DNA from: Symbiotaphrina buchneri
Lineage: Eukaryota > Ascomycota > Symbiotaphrinales > Symbiotaphrinaceae
Assembly: GCA_001599915.1 (NCBI GenBank)
Contig: BCIG01000002.1
Coordinates: forward strand, 124,001-188,000
Length of the DNA: 64,000 nt
Direction: 5' to 3'
Shown: positions 1 to 13,702 of the stretch, piece by piece
Position numbering within the stretch: position 1 is the stretch's first letter
How the letters are laid out: the number at the start of each line of letters is the position of its first letter
Notes under the pieces: generated by a model
The model's input: the letters and a program-made list of their open reading frames with translations, nothing else
What the model was told of the DNA's origin: nothing
The model's database searches: none
Position numbers and translations under genes: made by a program

Positions 1-55
1 GTGACTGATGAAGCCCATCCCCGCTCTTGACTGCAATCATACTAATCAATAACAG

Positions 56-800
56 CTCAATTATCTTACAAAATACGTGGAATTGCTGGACACACTTTTT
101 CTCGTTCTGAAGAAGAAGCCTTTGAGTAATCCTTCCGGCTCAATATCTGGGGATCAACGCTGACTTCAAGCTTCTAGCTTTCCTCCATACATATCATCAT
201 GGAGCTACAGCTTTTCTGTGTTATACCCAACTCGTTGGTCATACCGCGGTCTCATGGGTACCCATTACGCTGAATTTGACTGTACATGTTGTGATGTACT
301 GGTACTACTTCCAATCCGCTCGCGGTGTCCGCATTTGGTGGAAGGAATGGATCACTCGGCTACAGATTATTCAATTCGTAATTGATCTCGGTGCGTCCTT
401 TGGCTCTGGCATCCCTTCTTGAAAGTCCGCTAAGATCATGCTAGTGGCCATATATTTCGCCTCCTATAATCTCTTGGCCACGAATCATGCCCCTTGTTTA
501 CCTCGCATGGGTAGCTGCGCGGGAGAGGAGTATGCAGCTCTGGCTGGCATGACCATCCTGTCATCTTACCTCGTCCTGTTCATCTCGTTCTATCTTGCAA
601 CGTACAGAAAGACGGGCGGGAGTGGCTTGACGAAGAAGGAGGCAGTGGCTAGGAAGGCCACTGCTAAGTTCCAGCACACACGCGTAACCAGTATTGATGA
701 TACAAGGGGTGGCGCGACGGAAGTGGTGGGAATGATCAGCCACGCAGTCAAGCCGCTGGTTTCTAGTGAGATTGCTAATATGCGATTAAGGAAGCCGTGA
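56..800 (+). CDS. ELO-family fatty acid elongase, 3' part (5' end outside window)
   Basis: Exons 56-125, 178-390 and 445-800; the window appears to open inside, or exactly at the start of, the preceding intron (GT at 1, AG at 54-55). The product would be the 3-ketoacyl-CoA synthase of the ER very-long-chain fatty acid elongation complex. Seen: the exon-56 stretch reads [20 protein letters not shown], followed across an intron by the ELO histidine box FLHTYHH and then [20 protein letters not shown] and the WYYFQSARG segment. After the last intron come further hydrophobic segments and a basic C-terminal tail ([14 protein letters not shown]). The reading phase closes across both introns (52 and 54 nt). 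The N-terminal half lies off the window, so sphingolipid or fatty-acid chain-length preference (Elo1/2/3-like) cannot be judged. Family assignment is firm; the paralogue is not. Confidence 0.9.
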
Positions 801-2040
801 TGTGTTCATACCACCAGAGCTGCCTTTGGGCTGTGAAAATGGTCTCCGACTATGTCCGGGAGCTCATGATCGTTGTTTGTCAGATCAGACTAATCTCTTG
901 TCTTCCTTCGGAACTTCTAATCCGGCCCTGACATACACTCATCCTGCGTTCTCTCCCTCGATGTCTCTAAAGTCATTCCGTGCACCATATGCACTGGCCA
1001 GATGAGGGCCTGAGTGAAATGGTATCGACGGCACACCAGCGGAAAGATTCAGCTTTTGAATGGCCCTCCACACGGTGACCATCCTAAAATAATACTTAAT
1101 TATGTGATGTCCGATTTTCGCTATAAAGCAGACTCGCCTGCTTTATTTAGCAGGTAGTCAAGCAGATCTCCAGCTGGGTAGTCAGACAGACATGAGAATG
1201 TCTGTGCAGAAAGCGAAACCAATTACCCAGATAGGCTCGTTTGGAGAGATTGGAGGGAAAGCCGCACAGCTCGATCGAACAGCAGTCTTGATAGATATTT
1301 CTCACCCCTGTTCTGGAGACTCCAGATGGCTCGGAGGATCGTCGCTTTTTGCCGCCGCGCCAACCGTAGAGATACCCCTACGCTGAAGTGTGTCCAAACA
1401 GGAAATTATTGCGGCCATTGGATGATGAGGTCGTTGCTCCGGCATTTTATCGTCATTTAGTTTTTCGCTGAGGTCATTATCGGCTCAAGAAACCACTTCC
1501 TGCTTTGGTGGCAGACTGTGCCCCATATGGTAGATCCAGCGAGGACTTCCTAGGGGTACTTCAGCCCTGTCATTTACCAAGCTTTTTGAGAGACTTGGCG
1601 AGGCGGGGTGGATCAGCTCGTGCGCATCCAACAAGGTCCCTTGAAACTGAAATATGTGCCGATCCCCTAATAATTATCATATCAGGGTGTCCCACAACGC
1701 AATTTCTTCCATTTTTGTCATGCGAAGAATCCGACGAGAATTCGGAGTTGAATAGCACGAAGTCCTCGGTAGCTGACGGTCCGCTGCTCTGAAGATAAAT
1801 TCGTAATCCATCAAATGTTTCCTCTAATGATGATGACGTAGAAGCTAGTGACGACACGACTCTAGCCCGCAGGCGAACTGCCGAACATTCACCACGCACA
1901 TACGGTGCCGAAGCTCTTTTTATAAAGGAGCTGCGTCGTCAAGCCTACAGCTCTTTATACTGAGCTGTTCCAAGGACAACAAATTGGCCGTTCGTGTGGA
2001 CATTGCTGAACCATCCGGCGTTTACACAACTTCCAATATC
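801..2040. other. Intergenic, no convincing gene
   Basis: Only short unsupported reading frames on both strands. A perfect 8-bp stem with a 6-nt loop (TAAAGCAG / CTGCTTTA) lies at 1124-1145. The right part is the promoter of the oxalate decarboxylase gene. Confidence 0.5.
1921..1926 (+). promoter_or_regulatory. TATA box of the oxalate decarboxylase gene
   Basis: TATAAA preceded by a T-run, 115-120 bp before the chosen ATG at 2041. Position and sequence fit a core promoter. It also argues against a longer protein starting upstream of about 1950. Confidence 0.45.
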
Positions 2041-3505
2041 ATGGGTCTCAAAGACGGCGAGCCCATCCGTGGTGAGGATGGCAAGGAGGGCAACACCATC
2101 ATTGGTCCCAGGAACCCAGAGCGCGAACGTCAGAATCCAGACCAAGTTTGCCCTCCCTCGACGGATTCGGGTAATGTCTATCTAGACTTATCTTTTTCGC
2201 CAGCTCTAATAATTCAATAGGTGGTTTGGCGAATATGAAATGGTCATTTGCAGACTCACATAACAGGATTGAAGAGGGTGGTTGGGCAAGGTCGGTTCTT
2301 TCGCGTCATTCCTCGCCCAGGCTGATGATGCGCACACAGACAAACTACCGTCCGGGAGCTTCCAACTTCAGTAGAACTAGCTGGGGTAAACATGCGTCTG
2401 GGTCCTGGCGTTTATCGTGAACTACATTGGCATATCGAGAGTGAATGGGCATACATGCTCAAGGGAACATGTAGGATTACCGTCTTGGATATGGAAGGCG
2501 GTAGCTATGTTGATGATCTGGAGGAGGGCGATCTATGGTACTTCCCAGCTGGGTTTCCCCACAGCATTCAGGGTTCGTACATTTCTTGGATATTAAAAAA
2601 GAGTTGTGTATCTGACGACTTGCAGGAACTGGCGACGATGGGTGTGAGTTCTTGCTCATCTTCGACAATGGGAACTTCTCTGAAGACTCGACCTTCCTCC
2701 TGACCGACTGGTTCGCACATACTCCTAAGGAGGTCCTATCGAAGAATTTCCAGATTCCCGAAGAAGTGTTCAGTGGACTATCAAAGAAGGGTACCAATTC
2801 CTGGGTCGAAGTATGTCTGAGCGCGACTAAACACTAATGCCTTACAGAGAAGTACATCTTTCAAGGGTCCAGGACAAAACCCATAGAGGAGGACCTGGAA
2901 CAGACTAAGCCTCGTTCCAAGCATCGCTTCACGCACAAGATGCTTGCTCAAAAGCCGGAAAAGTTCTCCGGTGGTGAAGGTAGCCCTCGAACTCCGTTTC
3001 CATACAGCATGGCCACTGACTGTCTGTAGTGCGCATCACGGATACCTCCAATTTTCCAATTTCCAAAACCACAGCAGCCGCTCACGTCATCATCAATCCA
3101 CATGGCCTCCGTACCATGCATTGGCATCCCAATGCCGATGAATGGTCCTATTTCATTAGGGGCAAGGCTCGTGTGACTATTTTTGCAGCTTCTGGCGTGG
3201 CACGAACGTTCAATTACGTTGCTGGGGATGTCGGCATCGTGCCGAAGAACATGGGTCATTTTGTGGAGAATATCGGAGATGAGCCTGTGGAGATGTTAGA
3301 GATGTTCAAGGCTCCAAAGTTCGAGGACTTCTCTCTCGAACAATGGCTTGCGCAGACGCCCAAGACTATGGTCGCCGAGCACCTGAATCTCATGGATGGA
3401 AAGAAAGAAGCCTTCTTGAGCAGCTTGAGCAAGGATAAGATTGAGGTTAAGCCGCCAACTCGGAGGAAGAGTATGAGTGATCTCAAAAAGGGTTCCAAGC
3501 TCTGA
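2041..3505 (+). CDS. Bicupin oxalate decarboxylase
   Basis: Six exons: 2041-2170, 2221-2290, 2340-2572, 2626-2790, 2848-2979, 3030-3505; 401 residues, all phases close. Family role: Mn-dependent conversion of oxalate to formate and CO2. Two cupin domains are visible. Cupin 1 has the metal ligands H96-W-H98 and E102 ([10 protein letters not shown]) plus the His of FPHSIQG. Cupin 2 has [10 protein letters not shown] (H274, H276, E281) plus GHFVEN. The lid loop in cupin 1 reads SEDST (163-167) and keeps the glutamate that separates decarboxylases from oxalate oxidases. The frame stays open upstream to 1984 and beyond, but ATG 2041 is the first in-frame ATG after the TATA box. No signal peptide is seen from this start, so a cytosolic enzyme is inferred; an unseen upstream signal exon cannot be excluded. 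It ends about 80 bp from the AT-rich desert. Confidence 0.9.
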
Positions 3506-3586
3506 TGTTCTGCATTGCGAGAACACAACCATGCAGCAGGCGCCATGTAATCTTACCTTATTGATCAGTTTCCCCTGGGAATCAGG

Positions 3587-5163
3587 CTTGCTGTTGGTTT
3601 GGTATGGTATGGTATTTTGACCTTTTAAGCTTGTCCGCCAAGAAACTTGACTACATATGGTAGTTCAGACCCCTAATACCAGATACCACTAGTTACCAAT
3701 ACAAATACTACCACCAGGTATTTATTGTGTATTATTAAAACTGTTTATTAAGCACTTATTAAGCATTTAGTAAACAACTTTAAACAAAAGCTAATTTTAT
3801 CTTGGTGAATAATCAACCTTTTAAAATAATAAAAACATGGTTATATAACAAATTCTTTGCTGAATAATACCATTTTTAAAATTCTAAAATCTGATTAAAA
3901 GTGATTAAGATATTATTATTTTATAGTTGTAACCCTGATTTGAGTTCTATAATAACTAGAAACTACAAGATAATAACAAGTTAAAAGTGTTAAAAGGACT
4001 TAGAACAACAGTTTTATTTCTTGTATTCTAACCAATCTGTTTCTTTATATTTAACTTATCTTATATTTATAAACATTAACAAATAGTAAAATATATCAAT
4101 ATATATTAATATATATCTTTATATCTATATAAAAACATAAGGATTTCTTGGCTTTTACTGTTATATACATATAGTCACATGATATCCTATCAAAAATCTC
4201 TTTATAACCTATAAGTAAAAGTGTTCTTATCATGTTGTATTTCTATTTCTACCATCTGTCTTTTCTTAGAAAACAGGCTTGCTGTTAATATGGTATATAT
4301 CACTGAATATAAATATATTACATTAGTATTAAATATAGTCTAATATCAAATTGTAGTACCAGTGATACTTAGTCATATACTATATTCTACCGGCACTAAA
4401 TGTGGTATAATACCAGATCACCAGATTAAAAAGATAAGATAAGAAAATCTTTCTTTTGGAATTACCATTTTTTAAAAAGGTATAGAACTAGAACTTAGTA
4501 AGTTTTATAACTATACTTATAATAACAAACTATACCTAATTAGGTTTAATGTACAAGGTAGTTTATATTAATATATATTAGTATATATTTAGTTTACATT
4601 AGTTTGTATTAGTATGTTTTACTAATCGTTAGTGTTTATAAATACAAGGTTAGCTAGGTCCAAAGAGGCAAGTCAGTTAGAATACAATTGTATTTTATAT
4701 AATCTTGTATTCTAACCAACCTACAAGAAGTTTAGACCTCAAGCTTTTTCAATACTTTTAACTTGTTGTTATCTTGCAGTTTTTAGCTACTATAGGACTT
4801 AGAACTAGGATTATAGGTAGAAAATGTTAATATCTTAACCACTCCTAATCAGATTTTGAAATTTCAAAAAAAGTATTATTCAATAAAGAATTTGTTATAT
4901 AAACCATGTTTTTCTTATATTAAAATGTTAATTATTTACCAAGATAAAATTAGGTTTTGTTTAAAGTTGTTAACTAAACACTTACTAAGTACTTAATCAA
5001 CTGTATAAGTAATATACAATAAATACTTGATAGTAGTATTTATATTCATAACTAGTGGTATCTGGTACTAGGGATCTAAACTACCACATGTAATCAGGTT
5101 TCTTGACAAGTAAGTTTAAAAGGTTTAAATACTATATTATACTATACTAATAACAAACCTGTA
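3587..5163. repeat. Foldback (long inverted repeat) element, copy A
   Basis: Left arm starts AGGCTTGCTGTTGG at 3587. The right arm is its RIP-decayed reverse complement ending at 5163 (AACAAACCT). The first ~300 bp of each arm pair throughout (for example 3640-3830 with 4900-5110) and weaker pairing runs to about 4150/4600. The centre (4271-4480) holds a second, related motif (AGGCTTGCTGTTAATATGG) matching the inverted end at 19310-19502. No coding capacity. It is either a non-autonomous TIR/MITE-like DNA element or a foldback element. No clear target-site duplication was found. Confidence 0.6.
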
Positions 5164-6298
5164 GAATGTACTTATATTTTATATAACCTTAAATGTTGGA
5201 ATATAACAGTTATAATGTCTTGGAGAACTTGGTAATGGTGTTAAGGCTCTGTGGGTAATGTGGTTTAATAGGTAGTATGGTTCTGTTACCATGTATGTTT
5301 ACCCAGTTTAAGATAAATAGATAGAAAGGAACAGAGCTGTACTACCAAGGAAAAGCTGTACCTACAAGGTAAGAACATACCATCATGAGAACTAAGGATA
5401 CAAGCATATAGCTAAAGTGCTTTCTTATCTAGACAGTAAATGAATTAAGCTGTATAGTTATACCTTTTAACAGGTTATAAGCCTAGAGCATGGTAAATAG
5501 ATGTTTAACATGGTTATTATGATCAACAAAGAATCAAGGTAACATTTAAGGTTAACATTAAAAAGGATTAGTTATATGATGACTGGTAAAGAATTTAACC
5601 AGTTATACTAATCAGCTAAGGACTTTACTTATTAAAGACTTCTAATTGGTTAAAGTAATAACTAATAAACATAAAGGATTAAACAAAAACCTCTTAACCT
5701 GTTGTTAGATAGATACCAAACTATGGAAAGAAGGTTACAACATATAACTAGCTTTATAAAGAAACAAACCAACTGTATATTATTGTTGTTATTAATCTTG
5801 TCAGCTTGTAAAGCTTTTCTAACCATTGTTATTTAGGTTAAAAAGGATTAAAAGATAGTTACTTTAGTTTTATCTTCTAGTTTATAGTTATAAACAGTTT
5901 TATAAACAGTTCTATATACATTGTTACCAATAAACTTTAATTATCTTTATTACCTATACCAATAAAGTATTATGTTTAACCTTTGTATTAACTTAAGACT
6001 AGAAGACTTTCTATATGTTTTTTAAAATATATAAAACTTTTATTAAAACAAACAAAAAGAAAGCTATCTAAACATCTTAAAAGAACATTCTATAGAAACT
6101 AAGTTATTATATTGTTCTAGGAATACTTTACCTTGTTAAAAAACATTATTGATTACTGTTAAACTAGAGTCTAAACCTTTAATACCTTTAAATCCTTAGA
6201 TATTATTTAAACTTAAAACAAAAAGATTTAAATGTTTATATACAACTATATCTAACTTATATAACATTAGTAAAAGATTAACTATTATATCTAACAGG
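5164..6298. other. AT-rich repeat debris, unassigned
   Basis: No ORF. A slightly less AT-rich part (about 5190-5480) starts TGTTGGAATATAACAG, like an LTR end, but I found no partner copy in the window. Confidence 0.35.
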
Positions 6299-6303
6299 AT
6301 AAC

Positions 6304-6706
6304 TGTGAGCCGCGCTCATTGGTGAACCAGCCAGTGGTACGTTGGGAAGCGCCCGGCGGATAGCCGTCGGAGACTCGGGTATACGGCATCCTTATCTGCC
6401 TTGGCAGGTTCGTCTCAGCATGCTAGTGATCCTGGGGGTGTGCACTAGTTATATCTGAGGGTGTGGTCGTCGGACACCTGTCGGACAGCCAGCGGTCTGT
6501 CTGCGTATACCGGGTCTACGGCATTCCCACCCAGTGCAGGGACTCGAAGGAGTCCCGGTATATAGTGCTGGCCAGATCCATGTTTGGATAGCCAGCGATT
6601 AGTTTTGGAATCTACCGGACTGATAGCTATCCCCTCGCCGCCGCCTCGCCGTGTGTCCACCAGATATTGTAGCAGCCTAAGAAGCCAGTCGCATATAGCC
6701 CTCACA
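6304..6706. mobile_element. Solo LTR, GC-rich and not RIP-mutated
   Basis: A 403-bp island of normal base composition inside the AT desert. Its ends are TGTGAG...CTCACA (TG...CA with a 6-bp inverted terminus), flanked by the perfect 5-bp direct repeat ATAAC at 6299-6303 and 6707-6711. No coding sequence. This is the signature of a solo LTR of an LTR retrotransposon left after LTR-LTR recombination. The superfamily cannot be assigned without an internal region. The clean base composition says it arrived after its surroundings were mutated, or was too short or too rare to be hit. Confidence 0.8.
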
Positions 6707-6711
6707 ATAAC

Positions 6712-7895
6712 AACAAGCTATTTAACCTTAGAAACTAAGGTTCTTGTTTTGACAACTAAAGAAAGGGTAATAAATACTATCTTAAGAATTTTTTTAACAA
6801 CTGTATTAATGTTAAAAACCTTTAATAATTAGAAAAACTAATGTTAACTAATTAAGAACTACCTTATTCTTACTGGTCTTTAAAACAAATTGATAAAAGA
6901 TTATAAAAAGGTATTATAATAAGGAAGAAGGCACTTTATTCTTTTTACAGCAGCTAAATAATGCAGCCTTGGTTAAAGTTGGAGCAGAACAATGTTTTTC
7001 CAACACTTTGCATTCATAGTGATATCTTCTTGTTTTTAACAGTTAAATAGAGAGTTTACACATTAGTTAATAAATTCTAGATCCTTTTTCTGCAGGGTTT
7101 TGTACCATTTACATAGGAGTTTATATTATGCTGTCATGGTAAGTTATCTATATGTTTTAAGCTGTTTAAAGACTTTGTTTTTCATTAGGTTTATATGTTT
7201 TCATTATGTTATAATGGTAATACTCTATAGTATATCTTTCTACCTATTTTCCTATCTAATTTAATAGCTATCTACCTATTTCCAACTACCTTAACACAGT
7301 ATCTTATAATATAACTTAAAGAAATAAATAACTTAAAACTTATATATTGATTAAAAACCATTTTAACTATAATTTAAGGTTATTAGTTAAAGATATCTGA
7401 GATAATATAGAAAACATCTTTAAAAAGTTTAAACAAGTATATAAACCTTGTAAAAGTAAAGTATCTAATAAAATATATAAGTAATAAATTAACCTTAGAT
7501 TTAATAACTTTAAAATAGTTAATAAATACAATAAAAAGTTTTAAAAGATTATATAAAAACTAATAAAGTTTAATATATAGATCTTTAAATTAATTTTTGT
7601 TTAATTTTACTTTAATAACCTTAGATTAACATTTAATATTTTTTATACAATATATAAATAAACCTATTAACTAATTAATAATAATAGTAAAAATAAAAAA
7701 AGGTAATATTAAATAACATTATATTAATAATTTTAACTAAGGAAAAAGACATAATAGTATAAAAAGATAATAAATATATAATAATTATATTTATTAAAAG
7801 TAATCCTATATTTTAAAACTAAAACAATATAGTTTAAGTTATAAAATACTATAATTATTATAATTAAAACTATTATAATAAAAACATCTATTAAG
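6712..7895. other. AT-rich repeat debris, unassigned
   Basis: No ORF and no recognised domain. About 6930-7150 is somewhat less AT-rich and unique in the window. The remainder is strongly A/T biased. Confidence 0.35.
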
Positions 7896-10800
7896 TATTA
7901 TAAACAGATAAGATAATAATATATTAACTTAAACTAACATTAGTAAACTATTACTATCATATTAATTATACAATGGTATACTTTTTAAATACAAGTACCT
8001 GTTTTACTTAGAGTTAAATCCTAAGTACTATCCTGTATTAAGCTATCTTCTTTTATATATTATATATGATATATAATATTATCCTTTTCTTATATTTTAA
8101 TAACTATATTAAAACTGTTATAGTTGTTTAAATTAAAAGTAACAAAGTATAAATTGATCAAGGTTATTATCTTATAGGTTATAATTATATTTAATAATAT
8201 TATCTAATATTTAGTTAAGATAATAAGATTAAAACATTATTTTTACTTTTATATCAAATTAAATAAATATAACTTTCTTATATAACTTTATTTTAATTAA
8301 TTATAATATGTTTAAATACTATTAATAAAAACATCTTTATATTCTTTTAACCTTTTACAGATAGTATACAGGATTTTAGATTAACTTATTATAATTTATT
8401 TAATATACCAGGTATTAAAAGTTGTTATCTTTTGTTTATTATAAATCTAAGATCTTTTTAACTTTATAATTTGTTTTTACCTTAATAGTTAAACTGTTTA
8501 AAAGTATTAAATCAATTTTTTTAGATTGTTTAGATTATTTAAATAGTTAATAATCTTTTAAAAAAGATATATAAAATATATTATAAATGTTTAAATTATT
8601 AAACAACTTTAACTAGTAAGTTATAGGATTTATTACCTTAGTAATTATAAATAGTTCTAGTTTATAATATATAAACTTATAGATTTTATTATTTTATATA
8701 TTTTTAATTTAAAATAAAACTTAATTATTTATCTTATAAATCTTATTAATTTACTTTTAATTTACATAGTAAATAACTTATTTTTAAGTTTTAATTAATT
8801 GTTATTATAAAAACTATAAAGTCTTTTATACTTGTCAAATATATTTTATTGTTAAAATGTTAATAATTTAGTTTTTAGATTTTTTACCTATAAATAAACT
8901 GTTTAAATAATATCTTTAATCAATATAAGATAATATTATATTTGTTATTATATGTTATAAGTTATTATAAATAAATTTAATTAAATTTAATTACTTATTT
9001 TAATTATTTTAACTATAATTTACATAATATTAAAGGTACTTTTTAATTAATAAATTAACCTACTTAGTTTATTTATCTATTTCTAGGTAATATATAATAG
9101 ATAACCTTTGTTAAAAACCTAAAAGTTATTTTAAACTTTTTTAAAAGTTATTTACCTATTTTTTAATTATAGTTTAATATAATTATCTTTAATAAACTAT
9201 ATAATTATACTAATGTTTATTATATTAAAATAACTATTTCCTTGGTTATTATTAACTTAAAACAAGGTAATAAATAAACTTATTTTATTAAATAGTTAAT
9301 AAACATTATAATATTATTATAACCTGTTAATATCTTTAATAGTTTTATAATTAAGTTTATATTAACTTGTATTTATTAACTTTTTAAATAATAATAAAGG
9401 TTATAATAAACTGTAAAACTTATATTAATTTATTTTGTTTATTTAATATATTTAATAATATTATATATGTTTTTATATATCTTTTTATAAACCTAGTTAA
9501 TAATAGTTTTATATTATTAATTTTACTATCTGATCTTAGTTAAAATATCTTATAATAAATATATTAAAATTATTTTTAATAACTTTCTTTTTTAATCCTT
9601 TTAATATATATAGTTTTTCTTTTTTATTAAAATATTATCTTTTTCTTATATTTATTATTTTGATAACAAGTTATCCAGAATAGTCTTTATATAAATATTA
9701 TATTATAATATAATATTATATTTATCTTTATATTTTTTATTAATTTAGGTTATTATAAATAATAATAAATCTTTTATAAAAATTAAATTAACTTTATCTA
9801 ATATATAATAGCTTGGTTATTAACTTAAAATATCTATCAGGTTAATTATACCTGATTACTGTTTTATAATAAAGTTATATTTTATAAAATAGGTAATTTA
9901 ATTTAATTAATATTAATTTAAGTTATATCTATACTTGTTTTTAAAATATTAACAGGTTTATATAGTTTATTAAAATAATAAACATGTAATATATACTTTA
10001 AAGTTATAAACTTTAATATTTAATTAATTTATATACTATTAATAGTTTTTAGTTAGATATTCTATAATTATATTCTATTAGGATTATCTTTTTTAACTAG
10101 AATCCTATAGGTATCTTTTTCCTATTCTATATTTATAATAATATTCTTATAATAACATATATTAATACATTTGTTTTTAAAATAAATAACAATATTAAAT
10201 TAATATAATAAAGGATAAAACCTTTTATAAAGATATTCTATAAAACTTATATTACAGTTTTTATCTTTTTTATTATATAAAACTTTTTGTTTTTCTAGAT
10301 TTTATCTTTTTATAATAATTATATTATTAAAATAGTTATTTTTAAATAATTATATATAAATCAATAGTAAAAGTTATAAAAGCCAAGGAATAATTACAGG
10401 TTTTTAATAAATTTAAACTTCTTTTATTTGTTAATTATTTTTACTTAGAATTTCTTTATTTTAATTTTCTTTTTATTGATAATATATTTTAAAAAGTTTG
10501 TTTTTATAACATAAAATTTAAACTTATATAGTTAAATATAAAATTTTTTCTTATATTCTATAATACCTTTTATATATAGTTTTAAACCCTTTTTAGTATT
10601 TTTTTTATAGATTAGAATATTATTTAAGTAAATTAAGATGTTATTTTTAATAAAATCTTAAAGAATATAGTTTATAAACTGTTAAAATAACATTAATACA
10701 TTATAAAGGTTAAAAAGCATAATTATATATTTATAAAAGTTAAACTTTACAATAAATACTATATACTTTTTATATTTAAGTATTATATACAATAGATAAT

Positions 10801-13702
10801 AGATATTAAATATGTTTAATTATATAAAGTAGTTTATACCTTTTAACTAGTTAACAAGGTTATTAATATATAATAAAAAGTATTAGTTTTTTATTATTAT
10901 CTTATTAAGTTTATAGTAATTAATATAAAACTAAAGGTTAATTATATTTTTCTTTTATATAAAAAGCATAAAAAGATATATAATAACTTGTTTAAATAGA
11001 TATATTCTTGTTAAAGATTCTTTTAAATATATACTTTAATTATATTAAACTTGTTTTAAAATTTTTAATAATTTTACTTTTTTTAGATTATTGATTTAAT
11101 AATAATTTAATAATATAATCTAGTTCTTTTTATATTTATTTAACTGGTTATTTACTTTTAAAAAAAAGATATCTATAAAGTTATAATACTTTATTAATAT
11201 TTTATCTTTTTATAATATTTAATAATTTTTATCGTTTATTTCTTTAAATAACTATTTTAATATATATATAGTTATTAGTTTTAAATCTAACTTTTTATCC
11301 TATATTTACTTTTAATTATACTATAGTATATTAAGTATTATTATATCTAGATATTAGTTAATAAACTTATAAAACAGTTTATAATATTAGATAATCTTGT
11401 TATCTAAATATATTATTATAATGTTTTAATTAATTAAAAGGTTATATTATTATAGTTATAATATCTTTAAAACTATAATATAATCTCTTGTAAAATAATT
11501 TAAAAAGTTATTAATAAACAAGTTAAATCTGTTTAAATAATAAATAACTATATATAAACTGGTTTTATTTATTAGAATAATTATATTTCTATTAATATTA
11601 ACAATAAGGTTAAAAAACTTACCTTTTTTTAATATTTTAAGGTAATATATTATATTTAAGTATATAAAATTGTTTTTTCCTTTTAAATTAATTATAACTT
11701 GTATTAATAACTTGTTTATATAGTTCTTTACTATTAAATACTAGTTTTAAACCATGTTATTCTTAATAATAGTTAGTAATATAGGTTTTTATTAAATATT
11801 TAATAATAAAACCTTTATATCTATTAAGTTATTTTATTTTTTAAAAAGTTAAAATTCTTTTAATTATATATAGTTATAAGGTTTTTTTATTATCTAAATA
11901 GTTGTAAAAGGTTAACCTTTTAAATATAACCTTTAATTTTATAGAATATTCTTTTTTTCTATAGGTTTTCCATTTTAATTACTGTTAAACCTAAGTATTA
12001 GTTTTTTCTAATATTCTACTAAGTAATAACTTAATTAATTATAATTAAAATAAAGTTCTAAGTTAATATATTATTGTTTTTCCTTTGGTAAAATATATTA
12101 TTTTTTCTTTAAGGTTTATAAGTTAAACTAATATTTTAACTAATTATCTAAGTTGTTAAAATTATTAAAAACCTTTATTATAATAGTAAATATAAAGCTT
12201 GTATAGATATTAACTTAAGTTTATATCTAATCTATTTATTATAAAAATATTATTTAATTTATCTATATTGTATATTATTTTAACTAATTATAGTTAATAT
12301 AGTTAATATTAATAAGACTTAATTATTTTTATAAATACAGTTTTAAATAATATTAAAAGTTTAAAACCTATATGTTTTAATATTTATTAAAATAATAATA
12401 AAAGGTTTTAAATTTAATTATAAAGTCTAAAACAAAACATGTTATTATAATATTATTAACTTTGTTTTAAACTTTTTTTATATATATAAATTAGTAAAAA
12501 ACCTTATTAGCTTTATATAAAAAACATTTTAATTTATTAGAAAAACTATTCCTTAGATATTTTATTAAATATTTACTAATTATATAGTTATATTGTTCTT
12601 TATATGACTGATTACAAATAAAACCTTTTAAGTATCTATTGTAAAATAATATAATTATAGTTAAAATTAAAACTTTAGATTTATTAAAAATTAATTTAAC
12701 TTATTTAGGTTTCTATTAAATTTTAAAAGGTTTAATAACTTTATATCTTTTTTATTATAGGTTATTATTGTTGTAAAGATTAAAGTTGTTTTTATATAAT
12801 TTAAATAACTTGTTTCTTTATTGTAAAACCTTAGGTTCTTTAATAAAACTATTTAATATATTTGTTTTTTTAACTTTTATACATAATATATTAACTATTC
12901 TATTAAATATTGTTTTTTAATTTTGTTTAATTAGGTTTTATTAATAATAACCTTTTTTTCTTATTTATCTTAGTTCTTTTAACTTGTTTTTTATTTTATC
13001 TGATATTTTCTAATTATTTTAAAGATATTAACCTTTAGGATATTTACTTTTTTTATCTTTACCATGTTAATAATCTGTTTAATAAAATTATATATCTTTT
13101 TTAAATCTTTTTGAATATTTAATACTTATATATATATTGTATTTAACATGTTAATAAGTTCTTATATATTTATTGTATTAATATTTTTTATAATAAAGTA
13201 TAACTTTTCTTTAAACTTTATTATATAACAAATAAGATATTTTCCTTTGGTTATTTAATTTAAATCTAAGTTAATAGAAGTAATTTAAATAACAAGTTTA
13301 TTTATTAATTTCTTTAAATACTTTATATCTATATTATTGTTATTTTTTCTTATATTAATCTTTATAGAACCTTTTAGTTTATTTTACTAATTTACCATCT
13401 TAATTAGTAAGATATATCTGTTAGATATTATCTTTTGTTTTTAACCTTTTTTTAACCTTTTAATAGGTTTTAATTTAATAACTTTATTTAGATTTATTAA
13501 TAGTTAACATTTTTTAGATAAACAATAAAATATTATAAACAGGTAAAGTAGTAATATATTAACTTAAACTAACATTGGTAAACTATTATTATTGTATTAA
13601 TTATATAATAGTACATTTTTAAGTATAAATATCTATTTTATTTAAAATTAAATCTTAAAAACTATCCTATATTGGATTATTTTTCTTTATATATTATATA
13701 TA
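7896..13702 (-). mobile_element. Gypsy-like LTR retroelement fossil, heavily RIP-decayed
   Basis: Two direct repeats of about 172 bp (7896-8067 and 13531-13702; both begin TATTATAAACAG and share the block TATATTAACTTAAACTAACA) enclose 5.8 kb, which fits two LTRs and a full-length element. Reading the minus strand, a Gypsy-type reverse transcriptase core (the YLDDILIY region) is still recognisable around 10600-10660, so gag should lie towards 13.5 kb and integrase towards 8-9.5 kb. The element is thoroughly broken. RIP decay makes its age unreadable from substitutions. Confidence 0.65.

Noticed and set aside
6445-6832. Short frames on both strands in the GC-rich island
   Set aside because: The island has the ends and target duplication of a solo LTR, and the frames match nothing recognisable.
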